Positions 17,240-26,370 of a stretch of 37,088 nucleotides of DNA are shown here, piece after piece (within the stretch, counting starts at the first letter, position 1; the number at the start of each line of letters is the position of its first letter). The position numbers were made by a program, and so were the translations under genes. The notes below the pieces were generated by a model. That model was not told where the DNA came from, did not search any database, and saw nothing but the letters and a program-made list of their open reading frames with translations. Source of the stretch: Rhodothermales bacterium (GTDB lineage Bacteria > Bacteroidota > Rhodothermia > Rhodothermales > Bin80); contig JAJECE010000005.1 in NCBI GenBank assembly GCA_022822185.1, forward strand, positions 1 through 37,088, read 5' to 3'.

Positions 17240-17770
17240 TCACTTGCAACTGACTTCTTCAGAAACTGACGACTGTTCATTGATATTTTCTGCTGCTTTA
17301 ATTTTTTTCGTATAGTAATCTCGAATTATCTCTTCTGGAATACGAACAGTACGACTAGCTAACTGCTTTGAAGAATGGCTTCTGACAACCCAATCCCACG
17401 GGGTTCCCTTTTGATGGGTTAGAGCGGACAGGTCAAGCGCGGAAAATTGGTTATAATGCTCTAAAATCATATTAAGAAACTCGGTCATTGAATCATCAAG
17501 CGGTGGTTCATTAGACAGTTTGATCCCCGAAGTGACGGTGGCTGTAATTGGATTCCTGCCATATTGGTTGATCTGGAAGTACAGTTCCGGGATTACCGGT
17601 CCGTAAGGCCATGCACAAATCGGATCATAGATTAATCGATTCCCTGTATACCCCAAATACCATCCATGCGCTATGTACACAAGCTTAAGAAGCTTCATGG
17701 GAGTCAGGTATACCCCCCCTTTCCAACTCTCACGTAGAAAGTAGTTAGCGATTGTGATTGAACTGTACAT
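17240..17770 (-). CDS. Panacea-domain (DUF4065/SocA-like) antitoxin
   Basis: The 176-residue protein matches the Panacea/DUF4065 domain: ANYFL near the start, MKLLKLVYIAHGWYLGYTG at 25-43, then the AWPYGPVIPELY motif and the YGRNPI continuation. These are typical of the phage GepA/SocA family, which serve as antitoxins for very diverse small toxins. No separate DNA-binding domain is evident. The C-terminal tail (about 150-176) is charged. The gene is the first of a minus-strand pair with the two-helix membrane protein, and the pair sits inside the Zorya operon. Sampled 60-base lines of this gene have 28-47% G+C against 58% in a sampled line of zorD, suggesting separate acquisition. Confidence 0.8.
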   Translation of the reverse strand: MYSSITIANYFLRESWKGGVYLTPMKLLKLVYIAHGWYLGYTGNRLIYDPICAWPYGPVIPELYFQINQYGRNPITATVTSGIKLSNEPPLDDSMTEFLNMILEHYNQFSALDLSALTHQKGTPWDWVVRSHSSKQLASRTVRIPEEIIRDYYTKKIKAAENINEQSSVSEEVSCK

Positions 17771-18240
17771 GCTTTGATCTTATCCGGGAGACTGCTATCG
17801 GCTCATCCAATATTCGACTGTACTAAGTTCATGGATCAATGTTGCATGGTAAGCTCCCTTACCTCTGCCTGAGATTGTCTTCATTCATTTGGAACATTAA
17901 ACTCTCGTCCCGTCAATCTGTGGAATGACGGACTCAAAGATGTCCATGACGTTCCTTAAATTGAGTGACCCAGACTCCGAAGGAGCGTCTGATAAAATCT
18001 CATTCGCCACCGTTGCACACGGCTTATTGTCTCTTGGACCAAATGGTTATCTGATTCCAAATCACTTCCAATACCATATATTGTCGCCGCACACATCTAT
18101 GCAACACTTCGCCGCACGGTAAAATAATGAATCCCCCGAAACCTGAAAAGCCGATGATTCCTCCCTGCCATTCATGCCACCAGTTAAAGAATTCGCTTCA
18201 ATCTCTCTTAAACAGGATCTTTTTACTGCAAATCTGATCA
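17771..18240. promoter_or_regulatory. 470-bp divergent region between panA-like antitoxin and zorD
   Basis: No convincing gene is present. A 65-codon plus-strand open frame at 17925-18122 has no family character. The two flanking genes diverge from here, so both the panA/panT promoter and a separate zorD promoter should be inside. The only symmetrical element I found is a weak 6-bp inverted repeat, CCGTCA (17910-17915) with TGACGG (17926-17931). A stop codon at 18235-18237 in the zorD frame fixes the zorD start downstream of it. Confidence 0.45.
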
Positions 18241-21200
18241 ATGCCTGAACTCATCACGCCTGAATTTCGAACGACCCCAGATGGGCTATGCGTCTGGATG
18301 GAAGAAAATGATCAGCGAATCCCGGTCAGCGAATGGACATCTCACACGGGAACAGCACATTATGCCGGTGCATTTTTGCGGTTGCGTGACGACGGGGAGG
18401 CCGTAGAGCAGGAGGATGGAAAGGTGCTGCGACTGTCCTGGAGCAGCGTAGCAAACCTGCCTGTGGAGGACTTAAAGTATATGGGACTTCCCAATGCATG
18501 CCCGTATACGCTTGAAATAACCTCGGACGGAGCACTGCATGACCGTTACTTTGAACTGCATTACGGCTTCATCCAGAAAGGCCGGCGCATCCTGGGGCAT
18601 AAGCGTGAAGGCGCGTGGCTGCGGGCCGGCGGAGATGACTTCATTCTCATTGATCCACTGTATGACATCGTTGAAGCGATTGATATATCCAATTCTGCGG
18701 ATAATCAGGATATTGAGAGCCGGATGCTCCGGTGGGGACAGATCTCCCAAAATCTGCCGGACGGCTCCGAAATCCCCGACCAACTGCGCTCTATTCGCAT
18801 CACAGTTGCCACGGGATTTGAACTGCATCCGTTTCTGAATGAATCCGATGAGCCGGATTTTGACCCCGTAATTGGCCGGTGGCAGACTAGTGTTGATGAG
18901 AGCGGAGAAGAAGAGAGGGAATTTCGTCATGCCTTACCTACTGCGAGACAGACCGAATTCTCTAAAAAATTTCGCGGACTCTCAAAGGTTAAGCACAGAT
19001 ATTCGGCCGGGGGAGCCTACTATATAGTGCTTACCCCACAGGTCAAAAGCGCCCTTGTTGCCGTGCACCGTGCACAGCGGGCATCCCTCGAAGAGCGTCA
19101 TGAATTCCTTAAAAATCCTTCCGGATTTCTGCGGGGTGCGCTTGATGATGCAGGAGAAACCGGGGTTGATGTTGACCGGGTGTTCTGTGACGACGAACTG
19201 AGTGCGCGTGTTGAAGGAGTCGGGATCTGGTCCAGACGGATACTGCCCTGGATTCAGCGGGCTTCCGATCCCTGGCTCCCCCCGGAACGTCTCGGACTCC
19301 GAATCGGAACGAAGGTCGTGCAGATTCCGGTCGAAGAACTGCCGATCCTGTTGGACCAGGTCAACGCAGCAATCACAGGCGGGGCCGCAACCGTTGCAAC
19401 AAGCGATGGCATTGAAATTCCTGCAAGTGTATCTACCGCGTCCGCAATTGAAGAACTTATTCGGCAAATCCCTCCCATACAGTCACCGAAGGATCGTGCA
19501 CGGTCAGATTCGAAAAAACAGGAAGTCAAGCCGGATCAGGTCCTCCTGATTACGGAAAATCTGGAATCACTTCAATTCAGGCGGGAGCCGCGGAAATGTA
19601 CCCCCGGTGTCTCTGAATTGACACCGGCGATCCGGAGTACGCTGCTGCCACATCAGCAAGAAGCGGTGACATGGCTTCTCAATCACTGGGAGGCCGGTAG
19701 CTGGGGGGCACTGCTTGCCGACGATATGGGACTCGGTAAAACACTTGAATCCCTGGCTTTTTTGTCCTGCCTGCAGACGCATCTCCTGAATCTGGAAACC
19801 CATGACCAGCCGATCCTTGTCGTTGCTCCGACAGGTTTACTGCAGAACTGGCTGGATGAACATGACAAACACCTGTCCGGAAATGGACTCGGACGAGCCC
19901 TTGAAGCATACGGGACGGACCTGAAAAAACTCAAGCTTCCCAACAGTTCAGCCGGCAACGAACTCGGCGCAGACATGCCCCTGCCGAAATTGGACATCAA
20001 TAAACTGAAACGGGCTGCCTGGGTGCTGACCACGTACGAAACTCTGCGTGACTATCAGCATAGCTTTGGCCGTGTCCGCTGGAGTGCCGGTGTTTTCGAC
20101 GAAGCACAAAAGATCAAGAATCCCGGAACACAGATCACCGTTGCTGCGCTTGCAATGAATATTGACTTCGCACTGCTGATGACCGGCACGCCCGTAGAGA
20201 ACCGTCCGGCAGACATCTGGTCCCTGCTAGACCGTATAGAACCGGGAGAGTTTGGAACCCTGAAAGAATTCAGCAAAAAGTACGAAAGCAACACCCCTGA
20301 TCACAACGCGGCACTTACGAAACTGAATCATGCGCTAACAGCAGGAAATGGAACGCCACAGTTAATGTTACGGCGACTCAAGGAAGATCACCTGTCCGGA
20401 CTGCCGCAAAAAAGTATACATCCCCTCATCGTGGATATGCCAAAACCCCAGGCGGACGAATATGATCGGGTCTTGAATCGCCCTCCCACAGACGAACCAA
20501 TACTTCAAAAACTCGCCCGGCTGCGTTCAATCTCATTACATCCAGAGGTGCCAGGCGATCTGACGGATGATCAGTACATCCAGAGATCTGCCCGGCTTAA
20601 AGAAACATTCTCAATCCTGCAGAACATAGCCAGATGCCAGGAAAAAGCCCTCATTTTCGTCGAATCACGCCAAATGCAAGGCTTTCTTATTGGCGCAATC
20701 CGGCGATGCTTTGAACTCCCTGATGATGTGCTCGTGATCAACGGGGCCGTCCCTGGAAAAACACGTAAAAAACGCGTGGACTTATTCCAGAACCGGCGAG
20801 GCTTTGATGTGATGCTGCTGTCACCGCGTGCAGGGGGGGTCGGACTGACGCTGACCGCTGCAAACCATGTCATTCATTTGTCACGATGGTGGAATCCCGC
20901 TGTCGAAGATCAGTGTACCGACCGCGTCTTCCGGATCGGACAGCAGCGGCCCGTTCACGTATACTTTCCCATGGCAAAACATCCGCGTTATGGCAAATAC
21001 AGTTTTGACTTGAAATTGAATGATCTGATCACCCGAAAACGGGAAATGAATCAAAGTATCCTTTCACCAACCACGGCGAGTAAAGGCGATCTGGAAGAAC
21101 TCTACCGCAGTATGACCCGGACAGAAACAGATCATCCTGCGTCTGCTGAGCATCTTAATGTAGATCTTCTGGAGCCTGAAGAATTTGAAAACTGGGTTCT

Positions 21201-21534
21201 TAAGCAACTCTCACTGGCAGGCTATGAGACCCGTAGAACGCCTCGGAGCGGTGATTGCGGTGCAGACGGACTGGCATATTCGCGCGGCAATACCGAGGAA
21301 CACACGCTGCTGATCCAGTGCAAACGGATGCAGCCCGACGCAAAATGCAACTCCAAAGCTGTACAGGAAGTGCTCCGTGCTGCCGCAGAATATGAAATAC
21401 AGGGCGAACCAAAATTTATGGTCGTAACCACAGCTGATGATTTTACGACAAGTGCAAAAACCCTGGCACTGCGAGAAGGCGTCAAACTGGTATCCCGTAC
21501 AAATCTGTCTCGACTACGAACCTGGCAGCCATGA
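18241..21534 (+). CDS. zorD: Zorya type I effector ZorD (SNF2-family helicase fused to Mrr-like nuclease)
   Basis: The 1097-residue protein has an N-terminal region of about 450 residues typical of ZorD, then a SNF2 ATPase: Walker A DDMGLGKT at 494-501 (K500), DEAQ box at 620-623, TGTPVENR after it, and helicase motif VI RIGQQR from residue 898. The C-terminus (about 975-1097) is a restriction-endonuclease-like Mrr domain with D1009 and Q1026-C-K1028, followed by a conserved VTTADDF strand. In characterised Zorya I, ZorD degrades phage DNA after ZorAB activation. The start ATG 18241 is fixed by an in-frame stop 6 bases upstream. Unlike zorABC it is not translationally coupled, because the toxin-antitoxin pair separates it. 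All key catalytic residues appear intact. Confidence 0.93.
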   Translation: MPELITPEFRTTPDGLCVWMEENDQRIPVSEWTSHTGTAHYAGAFLRLRDDGEAVEQEDGKVLRLSWSSVANLPVEDLKYMGLPNACPYTLEITSDGALHDRYFELHYGFIQKGRRILGHKREGAWLRAGGDDFILIDPLYDIVEAIDISNSADNQDIESRMLRWGQISQNLPDGSEIPDQLRSIRITVATGFELHPFLNESDEPDFDPVIGRWQTSVDESGEEEREFRHALPTARQTEFSKKFRGLSKVKHRYSAGGAYYIVLTPQVKSALVAVHRAQRASLEERHEFLKNPSGFLRGALDDAGETGVDVDRVFCDDELSARVEGVGIWSRRILPWIQRASDPWLPPERLGLRIGTKVVQIPVEELPILLDQVNAAITGGAATVATSDGIEIPASVSTASAIEELIRQIPPIQSPKDRARSDSKKQEVKPDQVLLITENLESLQFRREPRKCTPGVSELTPAIRSTLLPHQQEAVTWLLNHWEAGSWGALLADDMGLGKTLESLAFLSCLQTHLLNLETHDQPILVVAPTGLLQNWLDEHDKHLSGNGLGRALEAYGTDLKKLKLPNSSAGNELGADMPLPKLDINKLKRAAWVLTTYETLRDYQHSFGRVRWSAGVFDEAQKIKNPGTQITVAALAMNIDFALLMTGTPVENRPADIWSLLDRIEPGEFGTLKEFSKKYESNTPDHNAALTKLNHALTAGNGTPQLMLRRLKEDHLSGLPQKSIHPLIVDMPKPQADEYDRVLNRPPTDEPILQKLARLRSISLHPEVPGDLTDDQYIQRSARLKETFSILQNIARCQEKALIFVESRQMQGFLIGAIRRCFELPDDVLVINGAVPGKTRKKRVDLFQNRRGFDVMLLSPRAGGVGLTLTAANHVIHLSRWWNPAVEDQCTDRVFRIGQQRPVHVYFPMAKHPRYGKYSFDLKLNDLITRKREMNQSILSPTTASKGDLEELYRSMTRTETDHPASAEHLNVDLLEPEEFENWVLKQLSLAGYETRRTPRSGDCGADGLAYSRGNTEEHTLLIQCKRMQPDAKCNSKAVQEVLRAAAEYEIQGEPKFMVVTTADDFTTSAKTLALREGVKLVSRTNLSRLRTWQP

Positions 21535-21610
21535 TGCCGGGGTCTGTCCCTCTTCCGGATGACGGATGGCTTCAAAAATCCGCCCTATACAAAACCTTCT
21601 CCACCGCTCA

Positions 21611-23959
21611 CTAATTGCGGCCCGCAAAGCCAAGCCCCAAAAATATCCTCGGCGCATCCATGCTGCGGGTGAAGTTGATCCGCACGGGGGCCCGTGCAAT
21701 ACTCAGCGAAACCTCATGAATCCAGCGTCCATTCATGTATACATGCGCTCCCCCGAACCGGATGCTGACATTCTGGCCAACCAGCGGGCGAAGCCGGAGA
21801 GACTCAAACAGAACACTCCGAAAATCATGCTCCCAGTACCCCCCGATCATTTGACGGCCGATAAGACGATGATTCCGAAGAGTCCGCAATGTCCCTAATT
21901 CGCCAGCAGATGCAATACTCCCCTCAGCTACATGCCATCGATCCCTCGGTGCCCCCCGGGTGACGATGCCGCCCAGAATGCGCAGCGAAAGTCCGAGCGG
22001 AGCCGGGCGGCGACGCATGAAAGTGGGAATATGATAGTCTGCCAACAGCGTCGTCCGAAGATCATCATATCCACCGGTCGAATGGGCAAACTCTGTCCTG
22101 ATTTCGAAACTCTTTCGGGGATAAACATGATAGGGGTTCCAGGCTTTTCCCGTCCCAAGCCTGAACTCAAGGGTTTGGCGCTGCCCCTTATGGATCGCCG
22201 GATTGTCCGGGAATTTCTTTTTCCACGGCCATGGACGCTCTATATGCGTATCAATCGATTCAATAAACGCATACTCCCCCGAAAGCATCATCCGTATCCC
22301 CTTCTTTTCATAACGTCTGCTTACACGGAGACTCCTGGACCAGTACCAGTCAAAATAATCCTCCGCAAATAGACTTGAAGACAATGTGTTCAATGCCTCG
22401 GTGTGAATCAACATCCCGTTCTGTGGACGCGTGTTCTGCCTGTAAACCACCGAGGTCTGTGAGAACCTGGTTCCTCTCTGATTCCATGCAAGATTGAGAC
22501 GCGTTCGTCCGTATCCGATTGACTGACCAATCCGGGCGGCAATCTTGCGGTCATCTCCAACCGTAACGACCCTGCCCGCCCCTACACGTGTTCCGTCAAC
22601 ACGGTTGAATGCAAACCAGGGACTGAATCCTCCCACAACGGGGAATGAAAACTGAGGGCGATCCCATATCTGGAAGTTGTACAGTTCAAATTCAGATGCA
22701 AGTACCGAAGTTGGTGGAAATGCCTCCCGAAGCGTCAAGGGCTTCTTCCATCGAAGTTCCCCCAGGGCCTCCAGTTCACGCGCCGTCAACGCAACCATAT
22801 CCAGCCCCATCAAAAACAAGTCATCCCGCAGAACCGAAGTGGTGTCAATCTGCAATGGCTCCTCACGGGTAAATGGCCCGGCAGGAACCGGTTGGTTCGC
22901 CTCGTAGTCCATCAATCTAGCAGTCTGCTCTACCACGGCCGGACTGACCCGCTCACCGTCCGGCTCTACATGAATCCAGCCCTGCAGTTGAAGGTCTATC
23001 GGAAGCCAGAATGAATCCACCTGCGCAAAATTCTGCCGATAATGGATACTCCAGTCCTTTGTATCCGGCGAAAAGACTACATGCGGGGCAGGCCTCAAAT
23101 CTACCTCTATGAGTGCGTAAAGGCTGTCCAATACCGAGATTCGGCCAATGAATGTGGCTTCCTGATTACTTTTGGGAGCAACATAGATGTCGTACAGCTG
23201 CTGCCCGTTCCATACGCGGCGGCCCGCAAAGGTGAACGTATAATGCTCCAGTGCATCCGGGTGGGTCGGCCCGAAGAACGGCAGCCCGTTGATGTGCACA
23301 TGATCAGAGGAAAAATCCTGCGGGGTCAATTTCAAACCCAATTCTTCGTGAAAATCCGAGGTTTGACGCCTCGACCGGATGACATCTCTGATCCCACTCC
23401 CTCTGGAATAATACCGGTCAAAGATCGCTTCGCTGACCAGAACAATCCGGTCCCGATTCTGAAGCGTGATCCGGGCATAGACTCTTGCATTGTGAGCATT
23501 CAGATGGCGTCTGCGTGCGGCCTTCCGGCGAATGACTTCCTGCATAATTGCTGTCGCCAGATAGTCTCCCGTAATTAACAGTTCCGGCAACTCTATTGCT
23601 GCAGGCTCAAGGCTGATGTGGAGCGTTCGGGCATCATCCGGCATCAGTTTGACACGTATCGGATGATAACCAATATGGCGAAAAACAAGGGTCGCCGGGA
23701 GATGGGAAAGCGTGAGTTCAAAATCACCCTCCCGATTGGTAATCGTGCCCCGATTACTCCCTTCCATGATAATGTGCGCCGAAGCAAGCGGAAACCGGGT
23801 AACGGAATCACGCACCGAACCGGTAATGAGAACCTGCCCCGCTGCCTGCTGCGGATACATCTGGATTGCTGCAAAACCCAGTAAACCCAATGCCCAGGTG
23901 CGGAGGACATAACGCCTTCTGAAAAATACAGGTCCAAGCACCGTGCAATGCCGATTCAT
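21611..23959 (-). CDS. DUF5686-family outer-membrane protein with carboxypeptidase-like regulatory domain (copy 1)
   Basis: The 782-residue protein has an N-terminal membrane or signal segment (LRTWALGLLGFAAIQMYPQQAAGQ). A CarboxypepD_reg-like beta-sandwich follows (about 44-120: TGSVRDSVTRFPLASAHI, then TNREGDFELTL). The rest is the DUF5686 body, with a C-terminal beta-barrel of alternating aromatic and polar strands. This architecture is specific to Bacteroidota-type outer membranes and its molecular function is not established. It is 14 bases downstream of a paralogue of the same length and order of motifs (for example GPTHPDALEHYTFTFAG here, GVTHPDALDRYIFTLEG there), a clear tandem duplication. 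The last gene of the minus-strand run, it converges on zorD across a 76-bp gap without a strong terminator. Confidence 0.85.
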   Translation of the reverse strand: MNRHCTVLGPVFFRRRYVLRTWALGLLGFAAIQMYPQQAAGQVLITGSVRDSVTRFPLASAHIIMEGSNRGTITNREGDFELTLSHLPATLVFRHIGYHPIRVKLMPDDARTLHISLEPAAIELPELLITGDYLATAIMQEVIRRKAARRRHLNAHNARVYARITLQNRDRIVLVSEAIFDRYYSRGSGIRDVIRSRRQTSDFHEELGLKLTPQDFSSDHVHINGLPFFGPTHPDALEHYTFTFAGRRVWNGQQLYDIYVAPKSNQEATFIGRISVLDSLYALIEVDLRPAPHVVFSPDTKDWSIHYRQNFAQVDSFWLPIDLQLQGWIHVEPDGERVSPAVVEQTARLMDYEANQPVPAGPFTREEPLQIDTTSVLRDDLFLMGLDMVALTARELEALGELRWKKPLTLREAFPPTSVLASEFELYNFQIWDRPQFSFPVVGGFSPWFAFNRVDGTRVGAGRVVTVGDDRKIAARIGQSIGYGRTRLNLAWNQRGTRFSQTSVVYRQNTRPQNGMLIHTEALNTLSSSLFAEDYFDWYWSRSLRVSRRYEKKGIRMMLSGEYAFIESIDTHIERPWPWKKKFPDNPAIHKGQRQTLEFRLGTGKAWNPYHVYPRKSFEIRTEFAHSTGGYDDLRTTLLADYHIPTFMRRRPAPLGLSLRILGGIVTRGAPRDRWHVAEGSIASAGELGTLRTLRNHRLIGRQMIGGYWEHDFRSVLFESLRLRPLVGQNVSIRFGGAHVYMNGRWIHEVSLSIARAPVRINFTRSMDAPRIFLGLGFAGRN

Positions 23960-23973
23960 TCATCTCCAGTGAA

Positions 23974-26370
23974 TCAGAAGATACGGGCCACGCCAATCGC
24001 AGGATAGAACTGGTTTTGACCGATCCGATACGCAAGATCAAAACGCATAAACCCAAATAGTCCGCTAAGTGAAACTCCTAACTCGTTATGATCAATCCAT
24101 TCCCCGTGACGGGATCCTGTCCCGCGAACAAATGCATGCCCACCAAAAATTAATACGTTATAGCCTTCATTGGCCATCCCGCGCAGACCAAGAATTTCAA
24201 ACAACAGCGTGCGAAAATTATGCTCCCAGTGCCCAAAGATAACAGCATTCCCCTGATAGGGTAAGCCCTGGAGTGCATATAATGAGCCGCCCCAGTGAAA
24301 AATTCTGGTTCCCCCCTCAACAATAAAGGAACGCTGGAGCGGCAATGTCCGGCCTCCGTCTGAAGCAAAGCCTGCCGTAATCCCAAAATCCAGCGTTGCC
24401 GGTAAAAACCGCCGCTGAAGAAAGGTCGTGATCCGCCCCCCTGCCCGTACATAGTACCTGCGGAACGTAATGTCCGACCAGGGCATGGAGAGTTCAATAC
24501 TGGACTCAAAATACCTTGACGGACCAATGCCAATGATCACCAGTTCATCCTGACCGGCACGAAAGGTCGCCGTAAACGTCCGAAAATCTCCCTCCATAAT
24601 TGCTCCATTCGGGCGCTGGAGTGTACTCTTGCCCATAAAATCATAACTCACATTGCCCATCAGACCGGAATGCTTCTCATGGAGATAGGTGCCGGTAAGG
24701 GTCGCCGATCCCCACCTCCTGATCCTGTATCCTCCCGTTAAGGAGATCCCCTCCCGCCGGTAATAATCAAAATAATCCTCCCTCCCAAAAAGCATCAGAA
24801 TACTGTTCGGCAGACGTCGATAAATATTTGACTGATAGGTAGATGCATTCTCTGCACGGTACGCTGCCTCCATAAACCAGCCCTTATCTATACGAAAAGT
24901 TCCCTTGTAGGAATACTTGCCCCTGCCATCCTGCCCCGTATTGACACCTGCTTTTGCCTGCACTTCAAAGATGTCTCCGAAGTCCTGCTTTGTCCCAAGC
25001 CCTAGATGCAGCGCATCCACACGGTTGTACCAGAGATCGGGCTGAAGCCCAAGACGGGATATAAATGAATTCGACCCCCGGAACACCGAAACAGACCGCT
25101 CAACCGATGCGCGGCGCTCTTCGGCTTCCTCAAGTCGATTCATAGTGCGCCCCAAAACTCCCCCCGGCCGGAATGCCTCCCGGAGGGAATGCGTGCTGTC
25201 TATCGATGCATAGGCGATGGTTTCCTTCGGCGTGAGCGGAACAATCGACCCCTCACGCTGAAATGACTCGCCAGACGACACGGCCGATGAATCCACCTGC
25301 AGCCAGGTTTCCTCTTCAAACAAACTGTCCGCAAGTTCTACATTCAACTGATAATCGGTAAAACGGGATACCATGTCAATCCCAACGGTTGGAAAATTCA
25401 GGAGCGCTCCAAGTGCAATCTCCACCATTGTACTTGAGCGCAGGTCAATTGGCAGCCAGATCTGGCCGCCATAATTGGAAAACTGCTGCAGATAGGTGGT
25501 TTCATACCTCTGGATTGGTACAGGAAACAGGAACGCCGGTCCAGGGCGCAGCCTGGCTTCTATGAGGGCAAACTCTCCATCAAGTACCGACACGCTCCCC
25601 ACAAATGCGCTGCTGAGATTGTTTTCTGGCGCAACAGCTATATCATAGACCAGCGCATCATCAACCTTGCGTGTCCCCTCCAGCGTAAATATATACCGGT
25701 CCAGTGCATCCGGGTGGGTCACACCAATGAGCGTATGACCGCTGATTTCAATGTCATCATCATACAGGTTCACCATGGTCCGCGCAGCAGGAAGTGCCTC
25801 CACATCCCCTAAGGGTACATTCCCGGTACTTCGGGACCCGGTGACCTCCTCCCGAAGCCCGCGATCCCGGTCCCACCACGCGGTTGCCGCCGACTCAATA
25901 ATCGCAACAATCCCCGAATCATTGGAAAAGGTGTACCGCGCATAGGCCCTGGCCTCAAACGTGTGAAGCTGTTCCCGCCAGATTTGCTTCCGCTCAATGA
26001 CCTGCCGCATAATCCAGACTGCCGGATCATCTTCGGTCACCACCAGCTGTTCCATTTCCAATATGACCGGCTCTAGACGAAATTCCAGCGGTGTCAGTGT
26101 GTGTGCCGTCAGCGTGTCCGTGCGGAACCCAATATACCGCACCACAATATCCACCGGCAGATCATCCACCGCAATTTCGTACATCCCCTCGTTATTGGTA
26201 ATCGTCCCCCGGTACGTACCCGTAATCTGGACGGTCGCTGCCGGCAGCGGCGCACCGGTATCTGCGTCCATAACCCGGCCGCGAAGAATCTGTGCATCAC
26301 TTATCGGCATGTACATCGTGCATGCAAGCAAAATCGAACCGAATGCCTTCCGGGCCCGTGATCTAGCCAT
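23974..26370 (-). CDS. DUF5686-family outer-membrane protein with carboxypeptidase-like regulatory domain (copy 2)
   Basis: The 798-residue protein has a short signal peptide (FGSILLACTMYMPISDAQ), the carboxypeptidase regulatory-like domain (about 30-115, RGRVMDADTGAPLPAATVQI) and the DUF5686 region. It ends in a barrel whose last residue is Phe, the usual Bam recognition signal; copy 1 lacks this terminal Phe. It shares the FGHWEHNFRTLLFE motif with copy 1 (GGYWEHDFRSVLFE), confirming paralogy. Its ATG overlaps the end of the patatin gene by 8 bases, so the three genes likely form one transcript. The role is unknown; the regulatory-domain family is often linked to surface assembly or TonB-dependent uptake. 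Confidence 0.86.
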   Translation of the reverse strand: MARSRARKAFGSILLACTMYMPISDAQILRGRVMDADTGAPLPAATVQITGTYRGTITNNEGMYEIAVDDLPVDIVVRYIGFRTDTLTAHTLTPLEFRLEPVILEMEQLVVTEDDPAVWIMRQVIERKQIWREQLHTFEARAYARYTFSNDSGIVAIIESAATAWWDRDRGLREEVTGSRSTGNVPLGDVEALPAARTMVNLYDDDIEISGHTLIGVTHPDALDRYIFTLEGTRKVDDALVYDIAVAPENNLSSAFVGSVSVLDGEFALIEARLRPGPAFLFPVPIQRYETTYLQQFSNYGGQIWLPIDLRSSTMVEIALGALLNFPTVGIDMVSRFTDYQLNVELADSLFEEETWLQVDSSAVSSGESFQREGSIVPLTPKETIAYASIDSTHSLREAFRPGGVLGRTMNRLEEAEERRASVERSVSVFRGSNSFISRLGLQPDLWYNRVDALHLGLGTKQDFGDIFEVQAKAGVNTGQDGRGKYSYKGTFRIDKGWFMEAAYRAENASTYQSNIYRRLPNSILMLFGREDYFDYYRREGISLTGGYRIRRWGSATLTGTYLHEKHSGLMGNVSYDFMGKSTLQRPNGAIMEGDFRTFTATFRAGQDELVIIGIGPSRYFESSIELSMPWSDITFRRYYVRAGGRITTFLQRRFLPATLDFGITAGFASDGGRTLPLQRSFIVEGGTRIFHWGGSLYALQGLPYQGNAVIFGHWEHNFRTLLFEILGLRGMANEGYNVLIFGGHAFVRGTGSRHGEWIDHNELGVSLSGLFGFMRFDLAYRIGQNQFYPAIGVARIF

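Noticed and set aside
17925-18122. A 65-codon plus-strand open frame between the antitoxin and zorD.
   Set aside because: Composition looks random, no ribosome site or partner, and it lies in a region expected to hold promoters.
11875-21534. Possible transposon or prophage carrying the defence genes.
   Set aside because: I see no transposase, integrase or terminal inverted repeats bounding the Zorya region. A CRISPR array is also absent from the window.
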